Positions 14,064 through 17,363 of a stretch of 17,363 bases of DNA are shown piece by piece; the stretch's first letter is position 1, and every line of letters begins with the position of its first letter. The notes under the pieces were generated by a model. The model made no database searches, had not been told where the DNA came from, and was given only the letters and a program-made list of their open reading frames with translations. The stretch lies in contig CAJTZR010000032.1 of NCBI GenBank assembly GCA_910584035.1, positions 1 to 17,363 of the forward strand, read 5' to 3'. Both the position numbers and the translations under genes were made by a program. The DNA is from an uncultured Christensenella sp. (GTDB lineage Bacteria; Bacillota; Clostridia; Christensenellales; UBA3700).

Positions 14064-14645
14064 ATGGAAAAACAAATTAAAACTAGTGTTATTAATAAAA
14101 AATTATTGTGTACAGAAAATCAAGTAAATATCGCAAAATATGAAGACTTTGCAATGAAAATATTAAACAAAAGCGAAAAAGGTACAAATGTTTTTGCCAT
14201 TACTTGTGATAAAAACAACTTTAATTTGATTCCAACTGCTACAATAAATGTCGCACATAACTTGGCATTACACAATAAAAAAGTGTTGGTTATTAATTGT
14301 GATACTCAAAATTTATCTTTTAATAATCTACTTGCAGTGTCAAATAATAATGATAGTGTTGTGAATTACAGCAACTTTGATATAATTTTGCCTGTTAATA
14401 CAGATTTTATGAACAATTTGACTTTGGATGAGTTAAAAGAAAAATATCCTAATTATGATTATATTATCTTGTGTGTTCCATCACCAAAATGCTCATTAAA
14501 TTATTTGGCAGTTCCACAAGGTACACCATTCTATATGCTTGTAATTAAATTTATATCAAGCTTTTACGCAATCAATAAATGCATTGGTTTGCTAAACAAT
14601 GCAGAGCTTAGCGTTATTGGTAGCGTTTACGTTAAGTTAAAATAA
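14064..14645 (+). CDS. Degenerate CpsD/ParA-like protein (predicted inactive BY-kinase)
   Basis: The 193-residue product aligns in layout with bacterial tyrosine kinases of the CpsD/YwqD type but lacks their catalytic residues. Where these have a Walker A of the form ITS-x-PGEGKST-x-A-x-NLA, this has ITCDKNNFNLIPTATINVA (46-64), so the Lys and Ser are Ile56 and Pro57. The Walker A' reads KKVLVINCD (72-80), with Asn78 for the first Asp and Asp80 kept. The Walker B YDYIILCVPSP (131-141) has Cys137 for Asp. There is no C-terminal Tyr cluster. The frame is intact and is preceded by GGAGGA within the previous gene. I infer a non-catalytic partner or scaffold for the upstream membrane protein. An unrelated Rossmann-like fold cannot be excluded. 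Confidence 0.65.
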   Translation: MEKQIKTSVINKKLLCTENQVNIAKYEDFAMKILNKSEKGTNVFAITCDKNNFNLIPTATINVAHNLALHNKKVLVINCDTQNLSFNNLLAVSNNNDSVVNYSNFDIILPVNTDFMNNLTLDELKEKYPNYDYIILCVPSPKCSLNYLAVPQGTPFYMLVIKFISSFYAINKCIGLLNNAELSVIGSVYVKLK

Positions 14646-14669
14646 CAATTTGTATTAGTCGGAGTTTAT

Positions 14670-15455
14670 ATGGAAATAGGAATTTCAACCGCATCATTTT
14701 TTACAAAAGCAGCAACAGAGGATTCGTTTGATTATATAAAAGCTTTTGGGTGCAAAGTGTGTGAAGTTTTTTTATCTAGCTTTAGCGAGTATGAGGGAAT
14801 ACTTGCTGATAAAATTGTGCAGAATAAATCTGTATCTGTGCATTCCATACATACGCTGACAAATCAATTTGAACCCGAATTGTTTAGCCTAAACCCTCGT
14901 GCAAGAGAAGATTCTTTAAATATCTTTAAAAAAGTTTTGCAGACTGGTGAAAGGCTTGGTGCTAAATATTATACATACCACGGGGCAACAAGACTTAAAA
15001 AGATTAATTACAATTTTGATTATGCAAGATTAGGCTCATTAGTAAACAACCTTATTGAGGTTGCAAATAGTTACGGCATAACTTTAAGTTACGAAACTGT
15101 ACATTGGACTTACTTTAGCGAACCTAGTTATTTTGAAAATCTAAAAAAATTCTGTCCTACATTAAAAGCAACACTTGATATAAAACAAATTATGCAAGCA
15201 AGCGGTGATTATAGGGACTTTTTAAATGTAATCAGTACTCATTTAACAACCGTGCATTTGTGTGATTATGACGAAGAAAGACATTTGTTTATACCAGGTA
15301 AAGGCACATTTGATTTTGTGGAACTTTTTAAAAGATTAAAAGATATAGGTTTTAATGGTGCTTGCTTAATGGAAGTTTACCCACAAGGCTATAAAGATTT
15401 TAACGAATTAAAAAATTCTTATGAATATTTGTGTGAGTGTTATGACAAAGCTTAA
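14670..15455 (+). CDS. Sugar phosphate isomerase/epimerase-like TIM-barrel protein
   Basis: The 261-residue product belongs to the AP endonuclease 2 / xylose isomerase-like TIM-barrel superfamily, which includes sugar and inositol isomerases as well as endonuclease IV. A metal site can be read off: H58/H61 (SVHSIHTL), H104 (YTYHGATR), E142 (LSYETVHW), D170 (ATLDIKQI), H196 (TVHLCDYDEERH) and E235 (LMEVYP), with the common GKGTFDF before the last strand. The substrate cannot be named. GGAG at 14661-14664 supports ATG 14670, 24 bases after the previous gene, so it is probably co-transcribed with the Wzz-like pair. That position suggests, but does not show, a role in making a sugar precursor. 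Endonuclease IV is unlikely, as its extra motifs are missing. Confidence 0.85.
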   Translation: MEIGISTASFFTKAATEDSFDYIKAFGCKVCEVFLSSFSEYEGILADKIVQNKSVSVHSIHTLTNQFEPELFSLNPRAREDSLNIFKKVLQTGERLGAKYYTYHGATRLKKINYNFDYARLGSLVNNLIEVANSYGITLSYETVHWTYFSEPSYFENLKKFCPTLKATLDIKQIMQASGDYRDFLNVISTHLTTVHLCDYDEERHLFIPGKGTFDFVELFKRLKDIGFNGACLMEVYPQGYKDFNELKNSYEYLCECYDKA

Positions 15456-15526
15456 TTACTTTATTTATATATTAATTATGTATAATAAATATTGTAATAT
15501 GTAAAAGCTTTATGGTATTATTTATA

Positions 15527-15651
15527 TTGACATTTTTTATTAATGTATAATATTTATCTTATAAAATATTTATATTTACACTTTATGAATGGGTATTATA
15601 CAGCATAATAAAATATTTATATTTACACTTAATTAAATGGTACAATATATT
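15527..15651 (+). repeat. Three tandem 47-48 base promoter-like units before pgi
   Basis: Hexamer pairs recur with identical 13-base spacing: TTGACA (15527-15532) to TATAAT (15546-15551), TTTACA (15575-15580) to TATTAT (15594-15599), TTTACA (15622-15627) to TACAAT (15641-15646). The second and third units also share a perfect 23-base direct repeat at 15561-15583 and 15608-15630. Start-to-start distances are 48 and 47. A 13-base gap is too short for the housekeeping sigma factor, although -10 boxes at 16-18 bases (TATACA 15597-15602, TATATT 15646-15651) are also possible. These may be duplicated promoters or binding sites of a regulator of pgi. Confidence 0.6.
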
Positions 15652-15723
15652 TACCATTATAAATTATTAAAATCGTTTTTATTATTTTTCAAATAAATAT
15701 AATTTTTACCATTGGAGGAGAAT

Positions 15724-17127
15724 ATGGAAAAAAATAAAATAAAATTAGATTACAACAATATGATGGCTGATGTCATTGGTGAGAAAGGCTTTACAGATGC
15801 AGATTTTAAAGCTGTTGCTGATAGAGTAGACTTTGCAGTTAACTATTTCAACCAAAAACAAGGCACTGGCTTTATGGGGTGGACTAAACTACATTATGAG
15901 CAAGACGCTGTTGTTGAAGATATCATTAAAACAGCTGAACAAGTTCGTGCAAAATTTAAAAACTTTGTTGTACTTGGTATTGGTGGTTCTGCTTTAGGTC
16001 CTATTTCAGTATTTCAAGCACTTTGCCATTTGCACCACAATGAGGTAACTCAAACTCGTAGAAAGGGTGCTCCTAAATTCTACGTTGAGGATAACGTTGA
16101 CCCTGAAAGAATGAATGCACTTTTAACTACTATTAAGCTAAAAGAAACTTGTTTTAATGTAATTACAAAGAGCGGTTCAACTAGCGAAACTATGACACAA
16201 TACTTGGTTATTAAAGATGCTCTTGAAAAAGCTGGTTTAAATCCTCAAGACCATATTATTACTACAACTTCTGCAAACAGCGGTAACCTTATCAAAATCG
16301 CAAAGGCAGAGGGGTATAAAACTTTCTACATTCCAGATGGTGTAGGTGGTAGATTTAGTGAGCTATGCCCAGTTGGTTTGCTACCAGCAGCAGTGCTTGG
16401 TATTGATATCAAAGCTATGCTAGATGGTGCAAAATATATGTACGAGGCTTGCGTAAATGCTGATAATGCAAACAATATGGCTCTTACTGCTGCTACATTA
16501 CAATATATTGCTATCAATAAAGGTCACAATATTTCAGTTATGTTACCATATGCTGATGGACTAAAATATATTGCGGACTGGTATTGCCAACTATGGGGTG
16601 AAAGCTTGGGTAAAAACCAATATATGGATGGCACACCTTGCAATGTAGGTCAAACTCCAGTTAAAGCTTTAGGCGTTACTGACCAACACAGCCAAATTCA
16701 ATTGTACACAGAGGGACCATTTGATAAAGTTATTACATTTATCGCTGTTGATAAATATCGCAAAAAAGTTACTATCCCTCAAGGTTGTGAGGAATTCCCA
16801 AATGTTAATTTCTTGTGCGGTCACACTATGAATGAATTGATTACAGCAGAACGTAAAGCAACAGAGTACGCTGTAACAAAAGCGGGTAAACTAAACCATA
16901 CAATTTATTTGCCAGTGCTAAATGAGTTTACTCTAGGTCAATTAATGATGATGTTTGAATTGAAAACAGCTTATTGTGGCTTTATGCTTAACATTGACCC
17001 ATTCAATCAACCAGGCGTTGAGGAGGGTAAAAACGCTACTTACGCTTTACTTGGTAGACCAGGTTATGAGGAAAAGGCTAAAGAGTTAAAAGCTGGAACT
17101 AAAAAGTTCAAAAAGTATATGATGTAA
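15724..17127 (+). CDS. pgi: Glucose-6-phosphate isomerase
   Basis: Pgi interconverts glucose-6-phosphate and fructose-6-phosphate in glycolysis and gluconeogenesis. ATG 15724 follows GGAGG (15714-15718) by 5 bases; the upstream TTG at 15712 in the same frame overlaps the ribosome binding site and is rejected. The 467-residue product has the short bacterial form. Motifs in order: VVLGIGGSALGP (82-93), VITKSGSTSETM, PDGVGGRFSELCPVGLLPAA, QLWGESLGKNQ (catalytic Glu), VTDQHSQIQLYTEGP (catalytic His) and QPGVEEGKNATY (catalytic Lys). It is monocistronic, with an unusual repeat array upstream and two hairpins downstream. Codons look somewhat more optimised than in its neighbours, as expected for a highly expressed glycolytic gene. 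Confidence 0.97.
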   Translation: MEKNKIKLDYNNMMADVIGEKGFTDADFKAVADRVDFAVNYFNQKQGTGFMGWTKLHYEQDAVVEDIIKTAEQVRAKFKNFVVLGIGGSALGPISVFQALCHLHHNEVTQTRRKGAPKFYVEDNVDPERMNALLTTIKLKETCFNVITKSGSTSETMTQYLVIKDALEKAGLNPQDHIITTTSANSGNLIKIAKAEGYKTFYIPDGVGGRFSELCPVGLLPAAVLGIDIKAMLDGAKYMYEACVNADNANNMALTAATLQYIAINKGHNISVMLPYADGLKYIADWYCQLWGESLGKNQYMDGTPCNVGQTPVKALGVTDQHSQIQLYTEGPFDKVITFIAVDKYRKKVTIPQGCEEFPNVNFLCGHTMNELITAERKATEYAVTKAGKLNHTIYLPVLNEFTLGQLMMMFELKTAYCGFMLNIDPFNQPGVEEGKNATYALLGRPGYEEKAKELKAGTKKFKKYMM

Positions 17128-17193
17128 TTTTGACAAACATTAAATTGTTTTAGTCAAATACTTTCTTAAAAAATTATAAAATGATATAACACA

Positions 17194-17235
17194 TCAACAC
17201 TCTAAAATGATAAATTTTAGAGTGTTGAGTTTTTT
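17194..17235 (+). terminator. pgi intrinsic terminator
   Basis: A perfect 15 bp stem (17194-17208 with 17214-17228, core CAACACTCTAAAAT) closes a five-base loop GATAA and is followed by G and six Ts (17230-17235). It lies 66 bases after the pgi stop. Confidence 0.92.
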
Positions 17236-17270
17236 GTAAAGTCGTAAATTTGTAAAAAGTCGATTTTTTG

Positions 17271-17301
17271 AAAATACCCACCGAAAATCGGGGGTATTTT
17301 T
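17271..17301. terminator. Second hairpin terminator, possibly bidirectional
   Basis: AAAATACCC and CCGA pair with TCGG and GGGTATTTT around an AAA loop, with one bulged A at 17280. A five-T run ends the right side and an A-run precedes the left, so it may serve either strand. The right arm carries the reverse complement of the 13-base motif found after prmA at 2534-2546. It may back up the pgi terminator or end a gene that enters from beyond the window. Confidence 0.75.
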
Positions 17302-17363
17302 GAGTAAATTAGCTAAATTGTGTAAAATGATGGTACATAAAATACATATATCTATGTACATAT
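17302..17363 (+). other. Window end with a 7-base inverted repeat
   Basis: GTACATA (17333-17339) and TATGTAC (17353-17359) form an inverted repeat around 13 bases. It could be an operator or part of the next gene's control region, but the window ends here and no gene start is visible. Confidence 0.25.

Overview
The window looks like chromosomal housekeeping DNA from a very AT-rich, low-GC Gram-positive-type bacterium (Bacillota; an uncultured clostridial lineage is my best guess). Three things point there: strong AAGGAGG-type ribosome binding sites, the gene order prmA-rsmE-mtaB-HIT-rpsU that is common in Clostridia and Bacilli, and a MazF toxin of the Bacillus NdoA type. The code is standard: TGG encodes Trp and several genes end in TGA. 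No tRNA, rRNA, CRISPR array, transposase or phage gene was seen. GC content was judged by eye, not computed.

Layout. 1-2531: end of plsX, then rnc and prmA, overlapping head to tail (lipid synthesis, RNA processing, ribosomal protein methylation). 2532-4352: an unusual insert with two genes for membrane proteins built from three related DUF3592-like modules, plus possible decayed pieces of the same family. 4352-7279: rsmE and mtaB (overlapping), a long AT-only gap, a HIT protein, and rpsU with its own near-consensus promoter and terminator. 7315-8309: an unrecognised 104-residue helical protein where yqeY often lies, then a mostly empty gap. 8262-12236: one transcription unit from a strong promoter, recX-birA-P1 peptidase-naxED. 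12612-12959: a lone mazF on the minus strand, convergent with naxED. 13182-15455: a Wzz/CpsC-like membrane protein, a CpsD-like protein whose ATP-binding motifs are all lost, and a TIM-barrel sugar isomerase. 15456-17301: pgi, preceded by three tandem 47-48 base units and followed by two hairpin terminators.

How the genes relate. Most act independently in core metabolism and translation: PlsX (phospholipids), RNase III, PrmA, RsmE, MtaB and S21 (RNA and ribosome), RecX (recombination), BirA (biotinylation), NaxED (repair of damaged NAD(P)H) and Pgi (glycolysis).

The most interesting parts are (a) the Wzz-like protein paired with a catalytically dead BY-kinase and no glycosyltransferases nearby, (b) the DUF3592-like module cluster inside a conserved ribosome-modification operon, with an in-frame stop near the start of its first gene, and (c) the tandem promoter-like repeats before pgi.
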